Both the position numbers and the translations under genes were made by a program. A stretch of DNA of 64,000 nt from Uliginosibacterium gangwonense (GTDB lineage: Bacteria; Pseudomonadota; Gammaproteobacteria; Burkholderiales; Rhodocyclaceae), in assembly GCA_005239635.1 (NCBI GenBank), contig SBBQ01000041.1:1-64000 (forward strand), given 5' to 3'. The stretch's first letter is position 1. Each line of letters begins with the position of its first letter. This document shows, one piece after another, positions 37,422 to 47,893 of this stretch. The notes under the pieces are model-generated. The model saw only the letters and a program-made list of their open reading frames with translations, was not told the origin of the DNA and did not search any database.

Positions 37422-38779
37422 CTTCTGCACGATCGTTCTTTGCAGTCGATTGGCAAGCGCTGCTCACGCGGCGCATGTTGATCTGTGTGTGCACCGGCTT
37501 TGCATCAGGCTTACCGCTGTATTTGCTGCTCAATCTTCTACCCGCATGGCTTAAAACCGAGGGCATCAATCTCAAGGCCATCGGCCTGTTTGCGCTCATA
37601 CAGTTTCCCTACACGTGGAAATTTTTATGGGCGCCACTGTTAGACCGCTACACCCTGCCGCTGGGTCGCAGACGCGGCTGGATGTTACTCACACAAATCG
37701 GTCTGCTATGCGCCATCGTGATGTTGGGCCAGTTTGCGCCAAGCCAACTCATCACGCCCACAGATTGGGATAGCACACTGGCCTTCGCGACCCATCCCGT
37801 CACTTTGGCGGCGGTGTTGGTGGCAGTTTTGTCAGCCACGCAGGACATTGCACTCGATGCCTTTCGGCGCGAAGTGCTGACCGATGCAGAGTTAGGCTTG
37901 GGTAACTCGGTGCACGTGAATGCCTATCGCATTGCGGGCTTGGTGCCGGGTTCGTTATCGCTGATTTTGGCCGACACCTTGCCCTGGTCGCAGGTGTTTG
38001 CCATTACCGCCTTATTTATGTTGCCCGGCATTGCCATGACGTTGCTTACGTGTGAGCCACAAGGTGGTGCGCGCGCGCCGCGCACACTGCGTGAAGCCGT
38101 GGTTGAACCTTGGCGCGAATTTATGCAGCGCCAAGGGTGGCGCGCTGCCCTGCTTATTTTGAGTTTTATCTTTTTCTACAAACTGGGTGACTCGTTGTGT
38201 ACCGCGCTGGCCACCCCGTTTTATCTGGATTTGGGGTACACCAAAAGCCAAATCGGACTCATCGCAAAAAATGCGGGCCTTTGGCCGGCGGTGATTGGCG
38301 GTCTGCTCGGCGGCCTGTGGATGGTGCGCCTCGGCATTAACCGCGCTTTGTGGATCTTTGGCGTGGTGCAATTGGCTTCCATTTTTGGCTTTGCCTGGCT
38401 GGCCAGTCAGGCATCAACGGTTGCTGTTGGTGATGGGAGTGCTATTACAGCGGCAACGGCGGCAACCCCGAGCTTGTCTGCGCTGGCCTTTGTGATTGGT
38501 TTTGAAGCATTGGGTGTGGGATTAGGTACAGCCGCATTTGTGGCGTTTATTGCACGCGCCACGCATCCTGCTTATACCGCAACCCAGTTCGCACTATTCA
38601 CCAGTCTTGCTGCTGTGCCGCGTACCTTTATGAACGCCAGCGCAGGTTGGCTGGTTGATCGTTTGGGTTGGTTTGATTTCTTTATGCTGTGCGCCGTGCT
38701 AGCAGTGCCTGGCATGCTGCTGCTATTTAAGGTGGCACCTTGGCAGCGCGAAGCTGACGATCAAAACGCGGTATCGTAA
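37418..38779 (+). CDS. ampG: AmpG-like MFS transporter (muropeptide permease family)
   Basis: A 453-residue, 12-helix or more major-facilitator protein. It has the AmpG signatures GFASGLPLYLLLNLLPAWLKTEGI, FPYTWKFLWAPLLDRY (with GRRRGWML) and QDIALDAFRREVL. AmpG imports anhydromuropeptides for cell-wall recycling; the frequent linkage to metXW in Burkholderiales is genomic habit rather than function. It ends 19 bases inside the convergent xth gene. Confidence 0.88.
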   Translation: MTSARSFFAVDWQALLTRRMLICVCTGFASGLPLYLLLNLLPAWLKTEGINLKAIGLFALIQFPYTWKFLWAPLLDRYTLPLGRRRGWMLLTQIGLLCAIVMLGQFAPSQLITPTDWDSTLAFATHPVTLAAVLVAVLSATQDIALDAFRREVLTDAELGLGNSVHVNAYRIAGLVPGSLSLILADTLPWSQVFAITALFMLPGIAMTLLTCEPQGGARAPRTLREAVVEPWREFMQRQGWRAALLILSFIFFYKLGDSLCTALATPFYLDLGYTKSQIGLIAKNAGLWPAVIGGLLGGLWMVRLGINRALWIFGVVQLASIFGFAWLASQASTVAVGDGSAITAATAATPSLSALAFVIGFEALGVGLGTAAFVAFIARATHPAYTATQFALFTSLAAVPRTFMNASAGWLVDRLGWFDFFMLCAVLAVPGMLLLFKVAPWQREADDQNAVS

Positions 38780-39549
38780 TCAACAATCAGCGGTGCATGA
38801 TCAGAAAAGCGCTGTGTCTTATAAATGCTGGTGCTGCTAGCGCGAGCGGCCATGCCGGGTGATGCGATTTGATAGTCGATTCGCCAACCCACATTGTTAG
38901 CGTAAGCTTGACCGCGGTTGGACCACCAGGTGTAAGCCTCGCCCGTGGTTTCGGGGTGGAGTTTGCGATACACATCGACCCAGCCTAATTCATCAAACAC
39001 CTGCGTCAGCCAAGCTCGTTCTTCGGGCAAGAAGCCTGAATTTTTCAGGTTGCCCTTCCAGTTTTTAAGGTCGATTTCTTTGTGCGCGATATTCCAATCG
39101 CCGCACAGCACCACTTCACGGCCGCTTTGGCGTAATTCGCGCAGCATCGAGTAAAACGCTTCGAGAAAGCGAAACTTGGCTTGTTGCCGTTCGTCTGAGC
39201 TAGAGCCCGAGGGTAGGTATAGGCTCAACACGCTGAGCGGGGTAGGTTGGTCAAAATCAAAACGCAGGACGCGGCCTTCGGCATCGAATTCGGCGTGGTT
39301 CATGCCCACTACAACGCGGTCAGGTTGGCGGCGCGAGAAAATGGCGACGCCGGAATATCCTTTTTTCTCGGCGCAGTGAAATTGGGCGAAATATCCGTCT
39401 GGCTGACGTAAGCTGTCGTTTAAATCAGCTTCTTGCGCTTTAATTTCTTGCAGACACAGAATGTCGGCCTGCTGTTCTTGCATCCAGGGGATGAAGCCTT
39501 TGTTGGCGGCGGAACGGAGTCCGTTAAGATTGAGGCTGATAATGCGCAT
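38761..39549 (-). CDS. xth: Exodeoxyribonuclease III
   Basis: AP endonuclease and 3'-5' exonuclease of base-excision repair, 262 residues. It starts MRIISLNLNGLRSAANKG. Metal and catalytic residues are in DILCLQEIKAQ (Glu), GDWNIAHKEIDLKN (Asp, Asn), WRIDYQIAS (Asp) and SDHAPLIVDY (Asp-His). It is convergent with ampG and divergent from pyrE, typical of this order group. Confidence 0.95.
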   Translation of the reverse strand: MRIISLNLNGLRSAANKGFIPWMQEQQADILCLQEIKAQEADLNDSLRQPDGYFAQFHCAEKKGYSGVAIFSRRQPDRVVVGMNHAEFDAEGRVLRFDFDQPTPLSVLSLYLPSGSSSDERQQAKFRFLEAFYSMLRELRQSGREVVLCGDWNIAHKEIDLKNWKGNLKNSGFLPEERAWLTQVFDELGWVDVYRKLHPETTGEAYTWWSNRGQAYANNVGWRIDYQIASPGMAARASSTSIYKTQRFSDHAPLIVDYDTAF

Positions 39550-39714
39550 TGGAGAATTCCGTGAGTGCGTCGATAATAGTAGGCTGGAATACTAGCCGGC
39601 TAGACGCAGAATTGGGTCGTTGGTTGAGTTGTTTGTGTTGATGCTTGCTTGGTCGCCGCTAACAGTATTTAGCGCGGTGTGCTGAGCCGGCCATTGTTTT
39701 GTTTGAATGGGATT

Positions 39715-40353
39715 ATGGATTCTAGCCGCGATTTTTTGCGTTTTGCCACTGACTTGGGCGTGTTGCGTTTTGGCGAGTTTGTCACCAAAGCGGGTCGGAC
39801 TTCGCCTTATTTCTTCAATGCCGGGTTGTTTCATGACGGTGATGCGCTATGTCGTCTGTGCGGTTTTTATGCGCAGGCTATTAAGGCATCCGGTGTACAG
39901 TTCGACATGATATTTGGCCCCGCATACAAAGGCATTTCTTTGGCGGCCGGTACCGCTATTATGTTGTCTCAGCAAGGCCGCAATGTACCCTTTGCATTTA
40001 ATCGCAAAGAAGCGAAAGATCATGGCGAGGGGGGCAATTTGATTGGCGCGCCGATCAAAGGTCGTGTGCTGATAATTGATGATGTGATTTCAGCCGGCAC
40101 TTCCGTGCGTGAGTCCGTTGATTTGATTCGTGCTGCTGGCGCAACCCCTGCTGCTGTGGCTATTGCGCTTGATCGACAAGAGCGCGGCACAGGTGAGTTG
40201 TCAGCCGTACAAGAAGTTGAGCGTTCTTATGATATGCCGGTGATTAGCATCGCCAAACTCACAGACCTGATCGAGATGCTGAAAGCCGACCAAGCTTTTG
40301 CCAATCACCTTCCCAAGGTGCAGGCATACCGGGAGCAATATGGCGTGGTTTAA
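39715..40353 (+). CDS. pyrE: Orotate phosphoribosyltransferase
   Basis: Joins orotate to PRPP, giving OMP in pyrimidine synthesis. The 212-residue protein begins [22 protein letters not shown]. Motifs are [44 protein letters not shown] (catalytic flexible loop) and the PRPP motif [14 protein letters not shown]. The ATG at 39715 gives the family N-terminus. The next gene starts inside its 3' end. Confidence 0.96.
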   Translation: MDSSRDFLRFATDLGVLRFGEFVTKAGRTSPYFFNAGLFHDGDALCRLCGFYAQAIKASGVQFDMIFGPAYKGISLAAGTAIMLSQQGRNVPFAFNRKEAKDHGEGGNLIGAPIKGRVLIIDDVISAGTSVRESVDLIRAAGATPAAVAIALDRQERGTGELSAVQEVERSYDMPVISIAKLTDLIEMLKADQAFANHLPKVQAYREQYGVV

Positions 40354-40969
40354 TCTTCGCTGGGGCGTGGTGTTGGCTGGCGCATTAAGCGCCGGCTGGG
40401 TTTCGGCCGCGCCGCGCAGCACCTATTGCTGTTCGGATGGACGTGGACATCAGGTATGTGGCGATGTGCTGCCAGAAGCGTGCTATGGCCGCGCCTATCG
40501 CGAAATGGACAACCAAGGCGTGGTGCGTCGGCAAATTGATGCACCATTGACGGCAGAACAGCTTCGCAAAAAACGCGAAGATGACCGTTTGCGTGTTGAA
40601 GAAGAGCGCCGCTTAAAAGATCAAAAACGTAAAGACATGGCTTTGCTCAATACCTACAGTAGTGAGCAAGACATCGTTTTACAGCGCGACCAGCGCATTC
40701 GCGAATTGCAAGAAGCTAATAAGGTCGCGCAACAGAAGTTGGATGAAGATTTGGTCCAGCGTACCAAATTGGCTAACGAGGCAGAGTTCTATCAAAAGAA
40801 AGAGAAGCCCGTTGAATTGCGCAATGCGATGGCCTCAAATGACGCTGAAATCGAATCGCTACAAGCTTCTATTGATCGCCGTAAAAAGCAGATTGAAGAA
40901 GCGCGCGCGCGCTTTGATGCAGATCTACAACGCTACCGCGAGTTAACACGCGGCTATGCGCGTCCCTAA
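40340..40969 (+). CDS. Secreted DUF4124-like protein with C-terminal coiled coil
   Basis: A 209-residue exported protein starting [24 protein letters not shown], a signal peptide. A short cysteine-containing beta domain [34 protein letters not shown] (about 27-60) resembles DUF4124. It is followed by a long charged coiled coil (about 70-200, [25 protein letters not shown] onwards). The start lies 14 bases inside pyrE, so it is coupled to pyrE. Function unknown; an envelope role is likely. Confidence 0.7.
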   Translation: MAWFNLRWGVVLAGALSAGWVSAAPRSTYCCSDGRGHQVCGDVLPEACYGRAYREMDNQGVVRRQIDAPLTAEQLRKKREDDRLRVEEERRLKDQKRKDMALLNTYSSEQDIVLQRDQRIRELQEANKVAQQKLDEDLVQRTKLANEAEFYQKKEKPVELRNAMASNDAEIESLQASIDRRKKQIEEARARFDADLQRYRELTRGYARP

Positions 40970-41061
40970 GTCGCTCAGTGACATATCAGATGAGGGTTGC
41001 GTCGTGCGTCGACAGCATGTTGGCCGCCAACGCACTACATGCTGAGAAAGTCTGGCGAGAC

Positions 41062-42576
41062 CTAGCTGCTGAGCTTTGCGCGCAGTAAATCATTCACCTG
41101 TTGCGGGTTTGCCTTACCCTTCGAGGCTTTCATAATCTGCCCGACCAGCGCATTGAAGGCTTTGTCTTTGCCGCTGCGAAACTCTTCTACTGACTTGGCG
41201 TTGTTTGCCAATACTTCGTCGATGATGGCCTCAAGTGCGCCGCTGTCATTCATTTGGCGCAGATCGCTGGCGCTAATCATGTCATCAATAATTTGTTGTA
41301 CCGATGCCGTTGTGAGTTGCTTAGCGAAAGACTCTAGTTCTAAGCGGCGTTTGTCGCAGAGCGCTTGGAAGAGTTTCTTTGCACCAGCGTTAGAGATAGT
41401 TCCGTCTTTAATGCGAGAGATCACCATTGCCAACTCTTCAGGAGAAGGCACTTCAGGATCGTTGATGTTGATCTGACGCTTATTGAGTAATGCAGCGATT
41501 TCTCCATTGATCCAGTTTGCTGCAGCCTTATATTCACCCTTCGACAAATTGCCAGCATCAATAAAATAACGCGCGGTATCGAGTGACGCAGTTAGCGTGA
41601 CGGCATCGTATTCAGACAAGCCCCAATCAGATTGAAAGCGTTGCTGCATGGCAGCTGGAAGCTCCGGCATATCCGCCTTCACTTTGCCAATCCAGTCGGC
41701 ATCAATTACCAGTGGCAACAAATCGGGGTCGGGGAAGTAGCGGTAATCGTGCGCGTCTTCTTTGCTACGCATCATGCGCGTTTCGCCGCTATCCGGGTCA
41801 AACAAAACGGTGGCTTGCACAATGGCGTGACCGTCTTCGATCTGCTCGATTTGCCAATCGATTTCGTATTCGATGGCTTGTTGCAAGAAGCGGAACGAGT
41901 TGAGGTTCTTAATCTCCCGGCGCGTGCCAAGCTTTGATTCGCCTTTGCGACGCACGCTCACGTTAGCGTCGCAGCGGAACGAACCTTCTTGCATATTGCC
42001 GTCGCAAATATCAATCCACGTAACGAGCGCATGCAAGGCTTTGGCATAGGCTACGGCTTCTTCTGCCGAACGCATATCTGGCTCCGACACAATTTCCAGC
42101 AACGGTGTGCCAGCGCGATTCAAGTCGATACCGCTGCGACCGTGGCTCAGCGCCAAGCTGTTATCGAGTTCGTGGATTGACTTGCCCGCATCTTCTTCAA
42201 GGTGCGCACGGGTTAAGCGAACATTTTTGCTGCCGGCCGAAGTCACAATCGTCAGGCCACCACCACTCACCACTGGCAGTTCAAATTGGCTGATCTGGTA
42301 GCCCTTGGGCAGATCTGGATAGAAATAATTTTTGCGCGCAAAAACAGAGCGTGGTGCGACTTCAGCGCCCACCGCCAAGCCAAAGCGAATGGCGTGTGCA
42401 ACGGCTTCTTTGTTCAGTACCGGCAGCACGCCGGGCAGTGCTACATCAACCGCGCAGGCTTGCGTGTTTGGCTCTGCGCCGAAGGCGGTGCTAGCACCCG
42501 AAAAAATTTTGGAGGCTGTCTTGAGTTGTGCGTGGGTCTCAATACCGATAACCACTTCCCAGTCTGCTCTGCTCAT
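41062..42576 (-). CDS. gatB: Asp-tRNA(Asn)/Glu-tRNA(Gln) amidotransferase subunit B
   Basis: Part of the GatCAB complex that converts misacylated Glu-tRNA(Gln) and Asp-tRNA(Asn) to the correct amides. It has 504 residues. It starts [20 protein letters not shown] and shows [24 protein letters not shown]-type [43 protein letters not shown] and a C-terminal YqeY/tail domain ([27 protein letters not shown]). A lipoprotein gene separates it from gatA. Confidence 0.96.
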   Translation of the reverse strand: MSRADWEVVIGIETHAQLKTASKIFSGASTAFGAEPNTQACAVDVALPGVLPVLNKEAVAHAIRFGLAVGAEVAPRSVFARKNYFYPDLPKGYQISQFELPVVSGGGLTIVTSAGSKNVRLTRAHLEEDAGKSIHELDNSLALSHGRSGIDLNRAGTPLLEIVSEPDMRSAEEAVAYAKALHALVTWIDICDGNMQEGSFRCDANVSVRRKGESKLGTRREIKNLNSFRFLQQAIEYEIDWQIEQIEDGHAIVQATVLFDPDSGETRMMRSKEDAHDYRYFPDPDLLPLVIDADWIGKVKADMPELPAAMQQRFQSDWGLSEYDAVTLTASLDTARYFIDAGNLSKGEYKAAANWINGEIAALLNKRQININDPEVPSPEELAMVISRIKDGTISNAGAKKLFQALCDKRRLELESFAKQLTTASVQQIIDDMISASDLRQMNDSGALEAIIDEVLANNAKSVEEFRSGKDKAFNALVGQIMKASKGKANPQQVNDLLRAKLSS

Positions 42577-42623
42577 ACTCGTTCCGAAATAAAAAGTTGC
42601 GGTGCGTCTAATGTTTTATGGTG

Positions 42624-43109
42624 TCAGTCACAGTGATTGCGTGGTCGATCAATCAAGATCGGCCACACGTAATCAAAAGCGCTGCGCGGCGCACACATGG
42701 CTGCGCAATTGCTAAATGCCACGGTGGCGACATTGCCTTGTTCCCACACCCTCACCGTGCAGCCATTGCTGGCGAGCAGTTCTGGCGTGGGCATCACTTG
42801 TGTTTGTTTAAAGTTGCTATCACTAAACCGGCATTGGCCGCGTCCAGGAATATTAATTTCTGCTTCGAGCTTGCGTACTTCACCTTGCAGCACATCCACT
42901 TGCGCCTTGCCGTTGTATCCGGTGTCGTTTTTGAACTTGCAATCTGTTTTTACGTTCAACGGACGCGTCGGAATGGGCGCGCGTTTGGCAATGCGTGTTG
43001 GGCTTTGCGTGCTGGTGTCGGTAGTGGTGCCGGTGTTTTGCGGCAGGCTGTTACAGCCTGCCAAGCCGACGAGCGCCACACTGACCGCAACGCGCCACAC
43101 GCTACGCAT
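42624..43109 (-). CDS. Putative lipoprotein of unknown function inserted in the gat operon
   Basis: A 161-residue protein with a lipoprotein signal MRSVWRVAVSVALVGLAGC (modified Cys19). A Thr/Ser-rich spacer (20-45) precedes a compact domain with several cysteines: TDCKFKND, GQCRFSDS, NGCTVRVW, SNCAAMC and the C-terminal NHCD. I do not recognise the family. It starts 2 bases after the gatA stop and ends 47 bases before gatB, so it is in the operon but unlikely to take part in amidation. Confidence 0.7.
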   Translation of the reverse strand: MRSVWRVAVSVALVGLAGCNSLPQNTGTTTDTSTQSPTRIAKRAPIPTRPLNVKTDCKFKNDTGYNGKAQVDVLQGEVRKLEAEINIPGRGQCRFSDSNFKQTQVMPTPELLASNGCTVRVWEQGNVATVAFSNCAAMCAPRSAFDYVWPILIDRPRNHCD

Positions 43110-43111
43110 TT

Positions 43112-44572
43112 TTAGCCCGCAAACGCCTCAGGCTGGCGGGTGTGCCAGTCTGTTGCCAATTGATATTGATGACCACATTGCAGCAGGCGCGCTTCGGCAA
43201 ACCACGGGCCGATGAGTTGCAAACCTACTGGCAAGCCGCTCGGTGAAAAGCCACACGGCACTGACATGCCCGGCAAGCCGGCCAAGTTGGTGGAGATGGT
43301 GTAAATGTCGGACAAATACATTTGCACGGGGTCGGCCGATTTCTCGCCCAGGGCAAACGCCACGCTGGGCGAGGTGGGGCCGGCGATGACGTCGCACTGC
43401 TCAAAGGCATTGGCAAAATCACGTGCAATGAGGCGACGAATTTTTTGCGCCTTGAGGTAGTAGGCATCGTAGTAACCGTGCGACAGCACATAGGTGCCCA
43501 TCAGAATTCGGCGCTTCACTTCTGCGCCAAAACCTTGTGCGCGGCTCTTGCAGTACAGGTCATTCAAATCACTGTACTCCGGTGCGCGATAGCCATAACG
43601 CACACCATCAAAGCGGCTCAGGTTGCTAGAAGCTTCGGCTGGTGCAATGACGTAATACGCAGGGACCGACAGGCCAGAATTGGGCAGACTCACCTCAACC
43701 GTGGTGGCGCCCAGTTCGCGCAACTGCGCGAGTGCGGTGTCTACACAAGCACGCACGTCGGCATCCATGCCTTCCGCAAAAAACTCTTTGGGCAAGCCGA
43801 CGCGCAGGCCTTTGAGCGGTTGTTGCAGTTGCGCGCAGTAGTCTTCTGCGGGGCGTTGTAGTGAGGTGGAATCGCGTTCGTCAAAGCCGGCCATGGCATT
43901 GAGCATCATCGCGCAATCTTCCGCCGACTTGGCCATCGGGCCGCCTTGGTCGAGCGATGAGGCATAGGCGATCATGCCGTAGCGTGACACCACGCCATAG
44001 GTTGGTTTGATGCCGGTGAGGCCGCACAGTGCGGCAGGTTGGCGAATGGATCCACCCGTGTCGGTGCCGGTCGCGGCGGGCGTCAAGCGTGCGGCCACCG
44101 CTGCAGCGGAGCCACCGGACGAACCACCGGGAACGCATTGTGTGTTCCATGGGTTGCGCACCGCGCCGAAGTGCGAAGTTTCGTTGGATGAGCCCATCGC
44201 GAATTCATCCATGTTGCAGCGGCCCAGCGTCACCATGCCGGCTTGCTTGAGGCGGGTGACGATATGAGCATCATACGGGGCAACAAAGTCGGCCAACATT
44301 TTGGAGCCACAGGTGCTGGCCCAACCTTCGGCACAAAAAATGTCTTTATGGGCAAGCGGAATGCCGGTCAGTGGGCCGGCTTCGCCTGCAGCAATGCGCG
44401 CGTCTGCTGCGCGGGCCTCGGCCAGGGTGCGCTCAGGTTGCGTGCTCACAATCGCATTGAGCGAGGGGTTGTGTTGCGTAATGCGATCAAGAAACAGCTG
44501 GGTCAATTCCACGCTGGAAATTTGCTTGGCGGCCAAGGCGGAGGCGAGCTGTGTCAGGCTAGCGTTAATCAT
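43112..44572 (-). CDS. gatA: Asp-tRNA(Asn)/Glu-tRNA(Gln) amidotransferase subunit A
   Basis: The amidase that frees ammonia from glutamine for GatB. It has 486 residues from [13 protein letters not shown]; the frame opens 13 codons upstream without similarity. The catalytic triad of the amidase signature family is Lys76 (LAHKDIF), cis-Ser151 and Ser175 ([23 protein letters not shown]). Asp and substrate residues in [10 protein letters not shown] are present. It lies downstream of gatC with 97 bases between. Confidence 0.96.
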   Translation of the reverse strand: MINASLTQLASALAAKQISSVELTQLFLDRITQHNPSLNAIVSTQPERTLAEARAADARIAAGEAGPLTGIPLAHKDIFCAEGWASTCGSKMLADFVAPYDAHIVTRLKQAGMVTLGRCNMDEFAMGSSNETSHFGAVRNPWNTQCVPGGSSGGSAAAVAARLTPAATGTDTGGSIRQPAALCGLTGIKPTYGVVSRYGMIAYASSLDQGGPMAKSAEDCAMMLNAMAGFDERDSTSLQRPAEDYCAQLQQPLKGLRVGLPKEFFAEGMDADVRACVDTALAQLRELGATTVEVSLPNSGLSVPAYYVIAPAEASSNLSRFDGVRYGYRAPEYSDLNDLYCKSRAQGFGAEVKRRILMGTYVLSHGYYDAYYLKAQKIRRLIARDFANAFEQCDVIAGPTSPSVAFALGEKSADPVQMYLSDIYTISTNLAGLPGMSVPCGFSPSGLPVGLQLIGPWFAEARLLQCGHQYQLATDWHTRQPEAFAG

Positions 44573-44669
44573 GGTGTTCAGTGTGCTGTATTCATTTATG
44601 GGGCAAAACAACGGCGGCAGCCGAGCAATTTGCCAATCTAGCGAGTGATTCCTGGTTCGCGGCTATGCT

Positions 44670-44957
44670 TTACTCAATCACGCGGGGCACCAAATACAAG
44701 CCGCCTTCGGCTTCTGGCGCCACGCTTTGAAATGCTTCGCGCTGGTTGGTTTCGGTCACGCGGTCTTCGCGTAGGCGCTGTGCAACGTCCACCGCGTGTG
44801 ACATGGGTTCGACACCGTCCGTGTTCACAGCCTGCATCTGCTCAATCAGGCCGAAAATGTTATTGAGCTGGCCCAAGGTTTGGGCAGCTTCAGCGTCGGT
44901 CAGTTCCAATCGGGCCAAACGGGCGATTTTGGCAACATCATCCAGTGACAGTGACAT
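44670..44957 (-). CDS. gatC: Asp-tRNA(Asn)/Glu-tRNA(Gln) amidotransferase subunit C
   Basis: A 95-residue belt subunit that stabilises GatA-GatB, starting [19 protein letters not shown], with [11 protein letters not shown] and LREDRVTE and a C-terminal LVPRVIE. The frame is open 21 codons upstream, but the ATG at 44957, with a nearby AAGAG, fits the family length. It is the first gene of the gat operon, divergent from mreB across 283 bases. Confidence 0.94.
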   Translation of the reverse strand: MSLSLDDVAKIARLARLELTDAEAAQTLGQLNNIFGLIEQMQAVNTDGVEPMSHAVDVAQRLREDRVTETNQREAFQSVAPEAEGGLYLVPRVIE

Positions 44958-45180
44958 CGTAAACTCTTGAGGAAAATGAGCGCTTTGGCGGGCTGGTGCG
45001 GCACCGGTGTCGGCAGCCATCAGTGGTAGGTGCAGACGGGGTGGCCGGGCAGAGCCGGGCTCGTTACAAATTGATACGGTATAGCGCCGGTCAAAGTCAC
45101 CTCAACCCGGCGCTGCCATGCCAGTTAGGGTATCATAAAGGGGCTTAATGACCTCACGGCGACTCCACTGTGACGCATAA

Positions 45181-46284
<1,104 letters not shown>

Positions 46285-46314
46285 TGCGTGTGTGCGTCCA
46301 GCTACGGTGTTGCG

Positions 46315-46357
46315 GCACCTAGAGTTGGCGCACCTCGAGTTAACGCCACTAAAGTTG
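46315..46357. repeat. Three imperfect direct repeats between mreB and mreC
   Basis: GCACCTAGAGTTG (46315), GCACCTCGAGTTA (46330) and GCCACTAAAGTTG (46345) repeat with a 15-base period in the 148-base gap. Copy identity is moderate, so chance or decayed duplication are both possible. Confidence 0.4.
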
Positions 46358-46432
46358 GTGTTCGTTTCACATACAGATGGCGCAGCAAGCCTGCGTCGTA
46401 CTGGTCGGTTGATTCTCTGCGATTGATTGTCT

Positions 46433-47353
46433 ATGTCCTTGGCCGGTCACGAACCTCCACCGTTTTTCCGGCGAGGGCCTGCTCCGCTCGTTAAGCTGTT
46501 CGTGTTGGTCAGTTTGTCGTTGACCATGCTGGTGGTCGACCATCGTTTTCGTACCCTATCGTTTGTTCGACAAGTTGTTGGGGTGGCCATCGCGCCGCTG
46601 CAATTAGCGATTGCTGAGCCCTTGGTGTGGCTTGATCGCAGCTACGCTAACTTTGGCGCGCTAACGGACGCGCAACAACAAAATGTTGCATTGCGCGCAC
46701 AACTCAAAGAAGTGCAATCACGTCAGTTGCGTTTGCAGTCGTTAGAAACAGAAAACGATCGACTGCGCACGCTGATGCAACTTAAAACGCGATTGGCAAC
46801 GCAGGGTAAGGTGGCCGAAATTTTGTATGCCGCACGTGATGTTTTTGATCGTCGCGTGGTGATTGATAAAGGTGCTGCACAGGGCATTGATGAAGGCCAG
46901 CCGGTGGTTGATGAGCGTGGCCTCATTGGGCAAGTCACGCGAGTACTGCCACTGTTTAGCGAAGTGCGTTTAATTACAGACAAAGATCAGGCCGTGCCGG
47001 TGCAAGTTGAGCGTTCCGGTTTGCATGCGGTGTTGTTTGGTGCGGGCGCAAGTGAGTTGGAAATTCGTTTTCTGGCCGCGAATACCGATGTGCAACCGGG
47101 CGATGTTGTGAGCACATCTGGTTTGGATGGCGTGTTTCTGCCGGGCTTGCCGGTGGCGCGCGTTAAACGTGTTGAGCGCGAAAGCGCAGATGGTTTTGCG
47201 CGCATTGTGTGTGACCCCATCGCGGGTGTTGAAAACCATGGGCAAGTATTGGTGCTCGACAAACGTGCGCCGGCTCCAACTTTGAGCAGCGATAGCGCAA
47301 CGTCGTCCAGTGATAAGAAGTCAGACGACAAAAAATCGGCGGGGGGCAGATAA
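46433..47353 (+). CDS. mreC: Rod shape-determining protein MreC
   Basis: A bitopic inner-membrane protein that links MreB to PBP2 in the elongasome. It has 306 residues from MSLAGHEPPPFFRRGPAPLVK, with a basic cytoplasmic start, one membrane helix (LFVLVSLSLTMLVVDHR), a periplasmic coiled coil (about 70-110) and beta-barrel domains with VVIDKGAAQGIDEGQPVVDERGLIGQV. It has a Ser/Asp/Lys-rich tail. The ATG at 46433 is preferred over the TTG two codons before. Confidence 0.93.
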   Translation: MSLAGHEPPPFFRRGPAPLVKLFVLVSLSLTMLVVDHRFRTLSFVRQVVGVAIAPLQLAIAEPLVWLDRSYANFGALTDAQQQNVALRAQLKEVQSRQLRLQSLETENDRLRTLMQLKTRLATQGKVAEILYAARDVFDRRVVIDKGAAQGIDEGQPVVDERGLIGQVTRVLPLFSEVRLITDKDQAVPVQVERSGLHAVLFGAGASELEIRFLAANTDVQPGDVVSTSGLDGVFLPGLPVARVKRVERESADGFARIVCDPIAGVENHGQVLVLDKRAPAPTLSSDSATSSSDKKSDDKKSAGGR

Positions 47354-47354
47354 G

Positions 47355-47876
47355 ATGCAACCAACCAATCGCTCCAGCCGCATTCTTCAGCCTGTTCGAT
47401 ACGGCTTTATTCTCTTTTCGCTGTTGGGTGCTTTTGCACTCAACCAACTGCCTGTTGGTCGCTTTTACTTTATGCCAGATTGGGTGGCGTTGGTGCTGCT
47501 GTTTTGGTGTGTGCGTGAGCCGCGTCGCGTCGGCATGTTCTCTGCCTTTCTGCTCGGCGTGCTCATGGACGTTGCCTTCGGCAATTTGTTTGGACAGCAT
47601 CCCTTAGCCTACGTGGTGATGGCGTATTTGGGCGCAGCGTTGTCACGTCGTATTTTGTGGTTTCCGCTGTCGCAGCAAGCGCTACATGTATTCCCCTTGT
47701 TGTTGGGCTGCCAAGTGTGGATGGTGTTAATCCGACTTGTTGCGGGTGATGAGTTTCCCGGTGTGACCTATTTTGCTTCGAGTGTTGTTGCCGCATTGTT
47801 GTGGACACCGCTCACCTTCTTGCTGCTGCTGCCGCAGTTTCGTCCGGTCGACAAGGATGAGAATCGGCCAATTTAA
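47355..47876 (+). CDS. mreD: Rod shape-determining protein MreD
   Basis: A 173-residue polytopic membrane protein of the elongasome, with five or six helices, starting MQPTNRSSRILQPVRYGFILF. Family features are LPVGRFYFMPDWVALVLLFWC, GMFSAFLLGVLMDVAFGNLFGQHPL and the C-terminal helix. It begins 1 base after the mreC stop, so it is tightly coupled. Confidence 0.9.
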   Translation: MQPTNRSSRILQPVRYGFILFSLLGAFALNQLPVGRFYFMPDWVALVLLFWCVREPRRVGMFSAFLLGVLMDVAFGNLFGQHPLAYVVMAYLGAALSRRILWFPLSQQALHVFPLLLGCQVWMVLIRLVAGDEFPGVTYFASSVVAALLWTPLTFLLLLPQFRPVDKDENRPI

Positions 47877-47893
47877 GGGCTGCACAGACTGAT

